DNA from: Pseudomonas putida
GTDB taxonomy: Bacteria; Pseudomonadota; Gammaproteobacteria; Pseudomonadales; Pseudomonadaceae
Direction of reading: 5' to 3'
Length of the DNA: 64,000 nt
Assembly: GCF_028682475.1 (NCBI RefSeq)
Contig: NZ_JANHLE010000018.1
Span: 60,995 to 124,994, forward strand
The first letter of the stretch is position 1. Every line of letters begins with the position of its first letter. Of this stretch, positions 53,473 to 64,000 are shown one piece after another. The notes under the pieces are model-generated. The model was given only the letters and a program-made list of their open reading frames with translations, ran no database searches and was not told the origin of the DNA. The position numbers and the translations under genes are program-made.

Positions 53473-54819
53473 GTGTCACTGATCGCTTCTGACCACTTCC
53501 GCATCGTTGTCGGCCTCGGCAAGAGCGGCATGTCCCTGGTTCGCTTCCTGGCGAATCGGGGCGTTGCCTTTGCGGTCGCCGACACCCGTGAACAACCGCC
53601 GGAACTGGAAACCCTGCGCCGCGATTACCCGCAGGTGGAAGTGCGCTGTGGCGAGCTGGACGTCGAGTTTCTCTGCCGCGCCGACGAGCTGTATGTCAGC
53701 CCCGGGCTGGCCCTGGCCACACCGGCGCTGCAGCAAGCCGCTGCCCGTGGCGTGAAGCTGTCCGGCGATATCGAACTGTTTGCCCGTAACGCCAAGGCGC
53801 CGATCATCGCCATCAGCGGTTCCAACGCGAAAAGCACCGTGACTACCCTGGTCGGCGAAATGGCGGCTGCCGCTGGCAAGCGTGTGGCTGTCGGCGGCAA
53901 CCTCGGTACCCCGGCGCTGGACCTGCTCAGTGACGACGTCGAGCTGTACGTGATGGAACTGTCGAGTTTCCAGCTGGAAACCACCGACCAGCTCAACGCT
54001 GAAGTGGCCACCGTGCTCAATGTCAGCGAAGACCATATGGACCGCTACAGTGGCCTGCCGGCCTATCACCTGGCCAAGCACCGGATTTTCCGTGGCGCGC
54101 GGCAAGTGGTGGTCAACCGTCAGGACGCCCTGAGCCGCCCGTTGCTGGCCGAGAACCAGCCGGTGTGGACCTTCGGTCTGAACACGCCTGACTTCAAGGC
54201 CTTTGGCTTGCGCGAAGAGAATGGTGAAAAGTACCTGGCGTTCGAGTTCCAGAACCTGATGCCAGTACGCGAGCTGAAAATCCGTGGTTCGCACAACCAG
54301 TCCAACGCCCTGGCGGCTTTGGCTCTGGGCCATGCGGTGGGCCTGCCGATGGACGCCATGCTGTCCAGCCTGCGCACCTTCGCCGGTCTGGCGCATCGCT
54401 GCCAATGGCTGCGCGAGCGCGACGGGGTGAACTGGTACGACGACTCCAAGGCCACCAACGTCGGCGCCGCTCTGGCCGCCATCGAAGGTCTGGGTGCCGA
54501 TATCGACGGCAAGCTGGTGCTGGTTGCCGGCGGCGATGGCAAAGGTGCGGATTTCAGCGCTCTGCGTGCGCCGGTGGCGGCGCACTGCCGCGCCGTTGTG
54601 CTGCTGGGGCGCGATGCCGAGCGTCTGGCCGAGGCGCTGGGTGACAGCGTGCCGCTGATCCGGGTGAAAACTCTCGATGAAGCGGTGCAGCAATGTGCCG
54701 AACTGGCTCAGCCTGGCGATGCCGTGCTGCTGTCGCCGGCCTGCGCCAGTCTCGACATGTTCAAGAATTTTGAAGAGCGTGGGCGCCTGTTCGCCCAGGC
54801 CGTAGGAGGGCTGGCATGA
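53473..54819 (+). CDS. murD: MurD, UDP-MurNAc-L-alanine:D-glutamate ligase
   Basis: Mur ligase of 448 residues adding D-glutamate to UDP-MurNAc-L-Ala. N-terminal Rossmann-like VVGLGKSGMSLVRFL, ATP site ISGSNAKSTVTTLV (with Ala in place of the usual Gly before Lys-Ser/Thr, giving SNAKST as in most pseudomonads I recall), and WYDDSKATNVGA. Start is GTG six bases after mraY. It overlaps ftsW by four bases. Confidence 0.96.
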   Translation: MSLIASDHFRIVVGLGKSGMSLVRFLANRGVAFAVADTREQPPELETLRRDYPQVEVRCGELDVEFLCRADELYVSPGLALATPALQQAAARGVKLSGDIELFARNAKAPIIAISGSNAKSTVTTLVGEMAAAAGKRVAVGGNLGTPALDLLSDDVELYVMELSSFQLETTDQLNAEVATVLNVSEDHMDRYSGLPAYHLAKHRIFRGARQVVVNRQDALSRPLLAENQPVWTFGLNTPDFKAFGLREENGEKYLAFEFQNLMPVRELKIRGSHNQSNALAALALGHAVGLPMDAMLSSLRTFAGLAHRCQWLRERDGVNWYDDSKATNVGAALAAIEGLGADIDGKLVLVAGGDGKGADFSALRAPVAAHCRAVVLLGRDAERLAEALGDSVPLIRVKTLDEAVQQCAELAQPGDAVLLSPACASLDMFKNFEERGRLFAQAVGGLA

Positions 54820-56030
54820 TCTTCGGCATCATCAAGCCCTATCCGTCGCCGCTGATCAGCGGGCGTGGCATCGACCTCGATTTCGCCATGCTCGCCGGTT
54901 GCCTGGCGCTGCTCGGCCTTGGCCTGGTGATGATCACCTCGGCGTCCTCGGAAGTGGCCGCCGCGCAGTCGGGCAACCCGCTGTATCACATGTTCCGCCA
55001 CCTGGTGTACGTGGCCATTGGCGTGTTCGCCTGCATCGTTACCATGATGGTGCCGATCGCCACCTGGCAGAAGATGGGCTTCACCATGCTGGTCGGCGCC
55101 TTTGGCTTGCTGGTACTGGTTCTGGTGCCGGGCATCGGCCGCGAAGTGAACGGTTCGATGCGCTGGATCGGCTTCAGCTTCTTCAACGTCCAGCCGTCGG
55201 AAATCGCCAAGGTCTTCGTGGTGATCTACCTGGCCGGTTACCTGGTCCGTCGCCAGACCGAAGTGCGCGAAAGCTGGATGGGCTTCTTCAAGCCGTTCAT
55301 CGTCTTGCTGCCCATGGCCGGCCTGCTGCTGATGGAGCCGGACTTCGGCGCCACGGTAGTGATGATGGGCGCGGCCGCGGCGATGCTGTTCCTCGGCGGC
55401 GTGGGTCTGTTCCGCTTCAGTTTGATGGTGGTGCTGGCGGTGGCGGCGGTGTTTGTCCTGGTGCAGGCCCAGCCTTACCGGATGGCGCGTCTGATTACCT
55501 TCACCGACCCCTGGTCCGACCAGTTCGGCTCCGGCTACCAGTTGACCCAGGCACTGATTGCTTTCGGGCGGGGCGAGTGGCTGGGCGTCGGTCTTGGCAA
55601 CAGCGTACAGAAGCAGTTCTACCTGCCGGAAGCGCATACCGACTTCGTGTTCTCGGTACTGGCCGAAGAGCTGGGCGTGGTCGGCTCGCTGCTCACCGTG
55701 GCGCTGTTCGTGTTCGTCACGGTGCGTGCGCTGTACATCGGTTTGTGGGCTGAAAAAGCCAAGCAGTACTTTGCCGCCTATGTGGCCTTTGGCCTGGCCT
55801 TCCTGTGGATTGGCCAGTTCCTGATCAACATCGGCGTGAACGTCGGTCTCCTGCCAACCAAGGGTCTGACCCTGCCGTTCCTCAGCTACGGCGGCAGTTC
55901 GCTGGTGATCTGCTGCGCTTGTGTCGGGCTGTTGCTGCGGATCGAGTGGGAAAGTCGCACCCATCTGGGTAGCGAAGAGCACGAATTCAATGAAAGCGAT
56001 TTTGCCGAGGAGCCGCATCATGGCCGCTGA
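54816..56030 (+). CDS. ftsW: FtsW, septal peptidoglycan polymerase (SEDS)
   Basis: SEDS-family membrane glycosyltransferase of 404 residues with about ten membrane segments. The catalytic aspartate lies in the loop with TFTDPWSDQFGSGYQ, and other landmarks are VNGSMRWIG, QPSEIAK and LPFLSYGGSS. It polymerises septal glycan with FtsI. It overlaps murD by four bases (ATGA) and murG by eleven. Confidence 0.96.
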   Translation: MIFGIIKPYPSPLISGRGIDLDFAMLAGCLALLGLGLVMITSASSEVAAAQSGNPLYHMFRHLVYVAIGVFACIVTMMVPIATWQKMGFTMLVGAFGLLVLVLVPGIGREVNGSMRWIGFSFFNVQPSEIAKVFVVIYLAGYLVRRQTEVRESWMGFFKPFIVLLPMAGLLLMEPDFGATVVMMGAAAAMLFLGGVGLFRFSLMVVLAVAAVFVLVQAQPYRMARLITFTDPWSDQFGSGYQLTQALIAFGRGEWLGVGLGNSVQKQFYLPEAHTDFVFSVLAEELGVVGSLLTVALFVFVTVRALYIGLWAEKAKQYFAAYVAFGLAFLWIGQFLINIGVNVGLLPTKGLTLPFLSYGGSSLVICCACVGLLLRIEWESRTHLGSEEHEFNESDFAEEPHHGR

Positions 56031-57091
56031 CGGCAAGAATGTACTGATCATGGCAGGCGGCACCGGGGGCCACGTGTTCCCGGCACTGGCCTGTGCCCGT
56101 GAGTTCCAGGCGCGTGGTTACACCGTGCACTGGCTGGGCACTCCGCGTGGCATCGAGAACGAACTGGTGCCCCAGGCGGGCTTGCAGTTGCACCTGATTC
56201 AGGTCACCGGCCTGCGCGGCAAGGGCAAGCTGTCGCTGCTCAAGGCGCCGTTCACCCTGGTCAAGGCTGTACTGCAGGCGCGGCGCATCATTGCCCAGCT
56301 CAAGCCGGTCTGCGTGATCGGTTTTGGTGGTTACGTGACCGGCCCGGGAGGCGTTGCTGCCCGGCTCTGTGGTGTACCTGTAGTGGTTCACGAGCAGAAT
56401 GCCCGCGCCGGTACCGCCAATCGGTTGCTGGTGCCGTTGGCCGGCCGAGTCTGCGAAGCTTTCCCCGGCACGTTTGCTGCCTCGGACAAGCTGCGCACCA
56501 CCGGTAATCCGGTGCGCAGCGAACTGTTCATGGACACCCCGCGCGAGCCCTTGGGTGCGCGTCGGCCACGCTTGCTGGTGCTGGGCGGAAGCCTGGGCGC
56601 CGAACCGCTGAACAAACTGCTGCCCCAAGCCCTGGCCCAGGTCGCTGCGGACATTCGTCCAGACGTGTTCCACCAGGCGGGTAAACAGCACGACCAGATT
56701 ACCGCCGAGCGCTATCGCGAGGCTGGAGTCGAGGCTCAGGTAGAGCCGTTTATCAAGGACATGGCCAAGGCGTACGCCTGGGCCGATCTGGTGGTCTGCC
56801 GCGCAGGCGCGCTGACCGTCAGTGAGCTGGCTGCGGCCGGCTTGCCATCGATGCTGGTGCCGTTGCCCCATGCCATCGACGATCACCAGACCCACAACGC
56901 CCATTATCTGGCCCGCGAAGGCGCTGCCTTCCTGATGCCACAAGCGACAACTGGCGCAGCGCAACTCGCTGAACGCCTGAACGAGGTGCTGATGCAACCG
57001 GAAAAACTCTCCACCATGGCCGCCACTGCCCGGCGCCTGGCCAAACCCGCGGCCACCCGCACCGTGGTCGATATCTGCCTGGAGGTGGCCC

Positions 57092-57099
<8 letters not shown>
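56020..57099 (+). CDS. murG: MurG, lipid II synthase (GlcNAc transferase)
   Basis: Membrane-associated glycosyltransferase of 359 residues that adds GlcNAc to lipid I. N-terminal G-loops [14 protein letters not shown] and [11 protein letters not shown], plus the donor-site [17 protein letters not shown] region. The ATG at 56020 has CGAGGAG eight bases upstream and lies within the end of ftsW; an in-frame GTG-type extension is rejected. It overlaps murC by eight bases. Confidence 0.97.
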
Positions 57100-59502
<2,403 letters not shown>

Positions 59503-59506
59503 GCCC

Positions 59507-60376
59507 ATGCAAGGCGCGATGTTACGTCATCAGCAACCCGCCACCGGCCGTAACAAGCCGGTGCCGCGTGGTGCCAGCCGGATGGTGGCTAAAGAGCCAC
59601 TGTCGGCGCGCCTGCCCAAGGCCAACTTCAGCATGTTCAAGCGCCTGCTCTGGCCGGTGCTGCTGGTCGCTGCAGGTTTTGCTGCCTATGAAGGCGCGCA
59701 ACGGCTGATGCCGTATGCCGACCGGCCGATCACCAAGATCGCCGTGCAGGGCGACCTCAGCTACATCAGCCAGCAAGCGGTGCAGCAGCGAATCGCCCCT
59801 TATGTGGCGGCCAGCTTCTTCACTGTCGACCTGGCGAGCATGCGCGCCGAGCTTGAGCAGATGCCCTGGATCGCCCATGCCGAAGTACGTCGGGTGTGGC
59901 CGGACGAAGTGGTGATCCGCCTGGAAGAACAGTTGCCGGTAGCGCGTTGGGGCGAAGAAGCCTTGCTCAATAACCAGGGCCAGGCTTTCACCCCGCGCGA
60001 ACTGGCCAACTACGAGCACCTGCCGCAGCTGTTCGGGCCGCAGCGGGCGCAGCAACAAGTGATGCAGCAATATCAGGTACTGAGCCAGATGTTGCGGCCA
60101 ATGGGCTTTTCGATTGCCCGGCTGGAAGTGCGCGAGCGCGGCAGCTGGTTCCTGACCACTGGCGCCGGCAGCGCCGGGCCAGGTGTTGAACTGCTGCTGG
60201 GGCGCGACCATCTGGTGGAAAAAATGCGCCGTTTCATTGCCATTTACGACAAGACACTCAAAGAACAGATCACGAACATCGCCCGCATCGATCTGCGTTA
60301 CGCCAACGGCCTGGCCGTCGGCTGGCGGGAACCGATTGCACCGACGACGGCCCAACCCGCCGTTGCGAAGAATTAG
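59507..60376 (+). CDS. ftsQ: Cell division protein FtsQ
   Basis: Bitopic division protein of 289 residues. A basic cytoplasmic N-terminus (about 1-45) precedes one membrane segment (about 47-63; [17 protein letters not shown]), the POTRA domain ([20 protein letters not shown], limited) and the beta domain. It scaffolds FtsL and FtsB. A second in-frame ATG five codons in is possible. Gap to ftsA is 14 bases with AGAGAGG. Confidence 0.94.
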   Translation: MQGAMLRHQQPATGRNKPVPRGASRMVAKEPLSARLPKANFSMFKRLLWPVLLVAAGFAAYEGAQRLMPYADRPITKIAVQGDLSYISQQAVQQRIAPYVAASFFTVDLASMRAELEQMPWIAHAEVRRVWPDEVVIRLEEQLPVARWGEEALLNNQGQAFTPRELANYEHLPQLFGPQRAQQQVMQQYQVLSQMLRPMGFSIARLEVRERGSWFLTTGAGSAGPGVELLLGRDHLVEKMRRFIAIYDKTLKEQITNIARIDLRYANGLAVGWREPIAPTTAQPAVAKN

Positions 60377-60390
60377 AGAGAGGCAGGACC

Positions 60391-61644
60391 ATGGCAAATG
60401 CGCATAGCGGCAAAATGATCGTCGGGCTCGATATCGGCACCTCCAAGGTAGTGGCGCTGGTGGGCGAAGTCGCGGCCGACGGTACCCTGGAAATCGTCGG
60501 TATCGGCACCCATCCTTCGCGCGGGCTGAAGAAGGGCGTGGTGGTCAATATCGAATCGACCGTGCAGTCGATCCAGCGGGCGGTGGAAGAAGCCCAGCTG
60601 ATGGCCGGCTGCCGGATCCACTCGGCGTTCGTTGGCGTCGCCGGCAATCACATCCGCAGCCTGAACTCCCACGGCATCGTCGCGATCCGCGACCGTGAAG
60701 TCAGTGCGGCTGACCTCGAGCGCGTCCTCGATGCCGCTCAGGCCGTTGCCATTCCGGCCGACCAGCGGGTCCTGCATACCCTGCCGCAGGACTACGTGAT
60801 CGACAACCAGGAAGGCGTGCGCGAGCCGCTTGGCATGTCCGGCGTGCGTCTGGAAGCCAAGGTCCACGTGGTCACCTGCGCCGTCAATGCTGCCCAGAAC
60901 ATCGAGAAGTGCGTGCGCCGCTGTGGCCTGGAAATCGACGACATCATCCTCGAGCAGCTGGCCTCGGCCTACTCGGTGCTGACCGATGACGAGAAAGAGC
61001 TGGGCGTGTGCCTGGTGGACATCGGTGGCGGTACCACTGACATCGCCATCTTCACCGAAGGTGCGATCCGTCATACCGCAGTGATCCCGATTGCCGGCGA
61101 CCAGGTGACCAACGACATCGCCATGGCCCTGCGTACCCCGACCCAGTACGCCGAAGAGATCAAGATTCGTTACGCCTGCGCCCTGGCCAAGCTGGCCGGT
61201 GCCGGTGAAACCATCAAGGTGCCGAGCGTCGGTGACCGTCCGCCGCGCGAGCTGTCGCGCCAGGCCCTGGCCGAAGTGGTCGAGCCGCGTTACGACGAGC
61301 TGTTCACCCTGATCCAGGCCGAGCTGCGCCGCAGCGGCTACGAAGACCTGGTGCCGGCGGGCATCGTTCTGACCGGTGGTACCGCGAAGATGGAAGGTGC
61401 GGTAGAGCTGGCCGAAGAGATTTTCCACATGCCGGTACGCCTGGGCGTGCCGCATAGCGTCCGGGGTCTGAGCGATGTCGTGCGCAACCCGATTTATTCC
61501 ACCGGTGTGGGCTTGCTGACCTACGGCCTGCAGAAGCAGTCCGACGGCGTCAGCCTGACCGGCACCAGCAACAACAACTATGGCGATGAACCAAAAGCTC
61601 CAGCGTTCGAGCGTTTCACACGCTGGGTCAAAGGCAACTTTTAA
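60391..61644 (+). CDS. ftsA: Cell division protein FtsA
   Basis: Actin-like membrane tether of 417 residues. Phosphate-1 motif VGLDIGTSKVVALVGE, phosphate-2 LVDIGGGTTDIAIF, adenosine motif VLTGGTAKMEG, and a C-terminal amphipathic helix FERFTRWVKGNF that binds the membrane. It anchors FtsZ polymers and recruits later divisome proteins. Confidence 0.97.
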   Translation: MANAHSGKMIVGLDIGTSKVVALVGEVAADGTLEIVGIGTHPSRGLKKGVVVNIESTVQSIQRAVEEAQLMAGCRIHSAFVGVAGNHIRSLNSHGIVAIRDREVSAADLERVLDAAQAVAIPADQRVLHTLPQDYVIDNQEGVREPLGMSGVRLEAKVHVVTCAVNAAQNIEKCVRRCGLEIDDIILEQLASAYSVLTDDEKELGVCLVDIGGGTTDIAIFTEGAIRHTAVIPIAGDQVTNDIAMALRTPTQYAEEIKIRYACALAKLAGAGETIKVPSVGDRPPRELSRQALAEVVEPRYDELFTLIQAELRRSGYEDLVPAGIVLTGGTAKMEGAVELAEEIFHMPVRLGVPHSVRGLSDVVRNPIYSTGVGLLTYGLQKQSDGVSLTGTSNNNYGDEPKAPAFERFTRWVKGNF

Positions 61645-61700
61645 AGTTTCAAAGCAGTAGTAGTAGGCGCAAAAACTAGAGAACTGTAAGGAGAGGGAAA

Positions 61701-62897
61701 ATGTTCGAGCTCGTAGACAACGTCCCGCAAAGTCCGGTCATCAAAGTGATCGGCGTCGGTGGCGGCGGTGGCAACGCCGTCAATCACATGGTCAAGAGCA
61801 ACATCGAGGGCGTTGAGTTCATCTGCGCCAACACCGATGCTCAAGCGCTGAAAAACATCGGCGCGCGGACCATTCTGCAACTGGGTACCGGTGTCACCAA
61901 GGGACTGGGTGCCGGTGCCAATCCGGAAGTCGGCCGTCAGGCCGCGCTGGAAGACCGTGAGCGCATCGCCGAAGTACTGCAGGGCACCAACATGGTGTTC
62001 ATCACCACCGGCATGGGCGGCGGTACCGGTACCGGTGCTGCGCCGATCATCGCCGAAGTGGCCAAGGAACTGGGTATCCTCACCGTTGCGGTGGTGACCC
62101 GTCCGTTCCCGTTCGAAGGCCGCAAGCGCATGCAGATCGCCGATGAAGGCATCCGTGCACTGGCAGACAGCGTCGACTCGCTGATCACCATCCCGAACGA
62201 AAAACTGCTTACCATCCTCGGGAAAGACGCCAGCCTGCTGTCGGCCTTCGCCAAGGCTGACGACGTGTTGGCCGGTGCCGTTCGCGGTATCTCCGACATC
62301 ATCAAGCGTCCGGGCATGATCAACGTCGACTTTGCCGACGTACGGACCGTGATGAGCGAAATGGGCATGGCGATGATGGGCACTGGCTGCGCCAGCGGTC
62401 CTAACCGTGCACGTGAAGCGACTGAAGCGGCGATCCGCAACCCGCTGCTCGAAGACGTCAACCTGCAGGGCGCTCGCGGCATCCTGGTCAACATCACCGC
62501 AGGTCCTGACCTGTCGCTGGGTGAGTACTCGGACGTCGGTAGCATCATCGAAGCCTTCGCTTCCGATCACGCCATGGTCAAGGTCGGTACCGTTATCGAT
62601 CCGGACATGCGTGACGAGCTGCACGTGACCGTGGTTGCCACGGGCCTGGGCGCGAAGATCGAGAAGCCGGTCAAGGTCATCGACAACACCCTGCAAAGCG
62701 CTGCGATGCAGCAGCAGACCCCGGCTCCGGCGCCTGTGCGCAACGAACAGTCGTCGGTGAACTACCGTGATCTGGAGCGTCCGACCGTAATGCGCAATCA
62801 GGCGCATGCCGGTGCAGCCGCTGCTGCCAAGCTCAATCCGCAAGACGATCTGGATTACCTGGACATCCCGGCTTTCCTGCGTCGTCAGGCCGATTGA
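61701..62897 (+). CDS. ftsZ: Cell division GTPase FtsZ
   Basis: Tubulin-like GTPase of 398 residues. The T4 signature is GGGTGTGAAP (about 106-115); VGGGGGNAVNHM is T1, and the conserved C-terminal peptide LDYLDIPAFLRRQAD binds FtsA and other partners. A variable Gln/Pro/Ala-rich linker (about 320-380) lies between. GAGAGGG precedes the ATG. Last dcw gene before lpxC. Confidence 0.98.
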   Translation: MFELVDNVPQSPVIKVIGVGGGGGNAVNHMVKSNIEGVEFICANTDAQALKNIGARTILQLGTGVTKGLGAGANPEVGRQAALEDRERIAEVLQGTNMVFITTGMGGGTGTGAAPIIAEVAKELGILTVAVVTRPFPFEGRKRMQIADEGIRALADSVDSLITIPNEKLLTILGKDASLLSAFAKADDVLAGAVRGISDIIKRPGMINVDFADVRTVMSEMGMAMMGTGCASGPNRAREATEAAIRNPLLEDVNLQGARGILVNITAGPDLSLGEYSDVGSIIEAFASDHAMVKVGTVIDPDMRDELHVTVVATGLGAKIEKPVKVIDNTLQSAAMQQQTPAPAPVRNEQSSVNYRDLERPTVMRNQAHAGAAAAAKLNPQDDLDYLDIPAFLRRQAD

Positions 62898-62948
62898 TGA
62901 AATTTATCAGGGGTATAAGGGTGATTGGTGTTCAGCAAAGGCCGGGTC

Positions 62949-62957
62949 TGGTATTAT
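62949..62957 (+). promoter_or_regulatory. Possible extended -10 promoter of lpxC
   Basis: TGGTATTAT contains a TGN extension and a TATTAT -10 hexamer, 53 bases upstream of lpxC; TGTTCA lies 17 bases further upstream as a weak -35. Separate lpxC transcription within the 112-base ftsZ-lpxC gap would be consistent with this. Confidence 0.5.
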
Positions 62958-62973
62958 CCTCAGCCTTTGTTGA

Positions 62974-63921
<948 letters not shown>

Positions 63922-63945
63922 GTTCGAACACTCTCTCTAGTGATT

Positions 63946-63971
63946 AAGGCCACCTTCGGGTGGCCTTTTTT
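63946..63971 (+). terminator. Rho-independent terminator of lpxC
   Basis: Stem AAGGCCACC / GGTGGCCTT with a TTCG tetraloop and a following run of T, 24 bases after the lpxC stop. The last 30 bases of the window hold nothing identifiable. Confidence 0.94.
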
Positions 63972-64000
63972 ATGCCTGGTTTTTTGTAGTCCGCAGTACC

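Overview
This 64 kb window is core chromosome of a Pseudomonas, most likely the P. putida group. Signs of this are the alginate genes (algD, alg8), AlgW, an AapJQMP general amino-acid transporter, a fused CysNC, methionine gamma-lyase MdeA, and at least seven paired copies of the REP element built on GCGGGGCAAGCCCGCTCCCA. Gene order matches what I remember of P. putida and P. aeruginosa, but no species call is made. No rRNA, tRNA, prophage, IS element or CRISPR array was seen.

Layout. 1-2400 (minus strand): start of the alginate operon, algD then alg8 (cut by the window edge), behind a long leader and a probable AlgU promoter. 2676-7718: yaaA, a polysaccharide-deacetylase-like protein with an altered metal site, PhoH2, and moaCDE. 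7931-11523: a D-arginine catabolic block (binding protein, dauR, dauA, dauB) with a REP pair at each end. 11678-18365: rhlB, a carboxylesterase, and aapJQMP. 18448-23568: algW, a Nif3-like gene, cysD and cysNC. 23659-28484: a small putative lipoprotein gene and the methionine-catabolism cluster mdeR / mdeA-mdeB. 28485-29300: a large nested inverted repeat with two microsatellites. 29301-35373: zapG, a hydrolase, trpS, zapE, a GlxA-type regulator and an aldo/keto reductase. 35624-40489: rplM-rpsI, petABC (cytochrome bc1), sspAB. 40539-45402: envelope genes (DUF903 lipoprotein, dolP, gmhA/diaA, yraN, lpoA) and rsmI. 45470-45828: the RNase P RNA. 46139-62897: the complete dcw cluster mraZ-rsmH-ftsL-ftsI-murE-murF-mraY-murD-ftsW-murG-murC-ddlB-ftsQ-ftsA-ftsZ, followed by lpxC.

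How the parts connect. AlgW is the periplasmic protease that starts release of AlgU from MucA, and the algD promoter here looks AlgU-dependent, so sensor and target share the window. cysD/cysNC activate sulfate for assimilation, while mdeA/mdeB break methionine down to methanethiol, ammonia and 2-oxobutyrate and then oxidise the oxoacid. The dau block converts D-arginine to L-arginine through the 2-oxoacid. In the dcw cluster nearly all genes abut or overlap by 1-11 bases, behind one clear promoter carrying three 10-bp-spaced MraZ boxes.

Most of the window is conserved housekeeping sequence. The less ordinary items are the nested inverted repeat at 28507-29263, the REP-bracketed dau block with a His48-to-Leu change in DauA, the degenerate deacetylase, the DUF1508-like tail on TrpS, and a gmhA gene occupying the diaA locus. 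I found no convincing wholly new multi-gene system.
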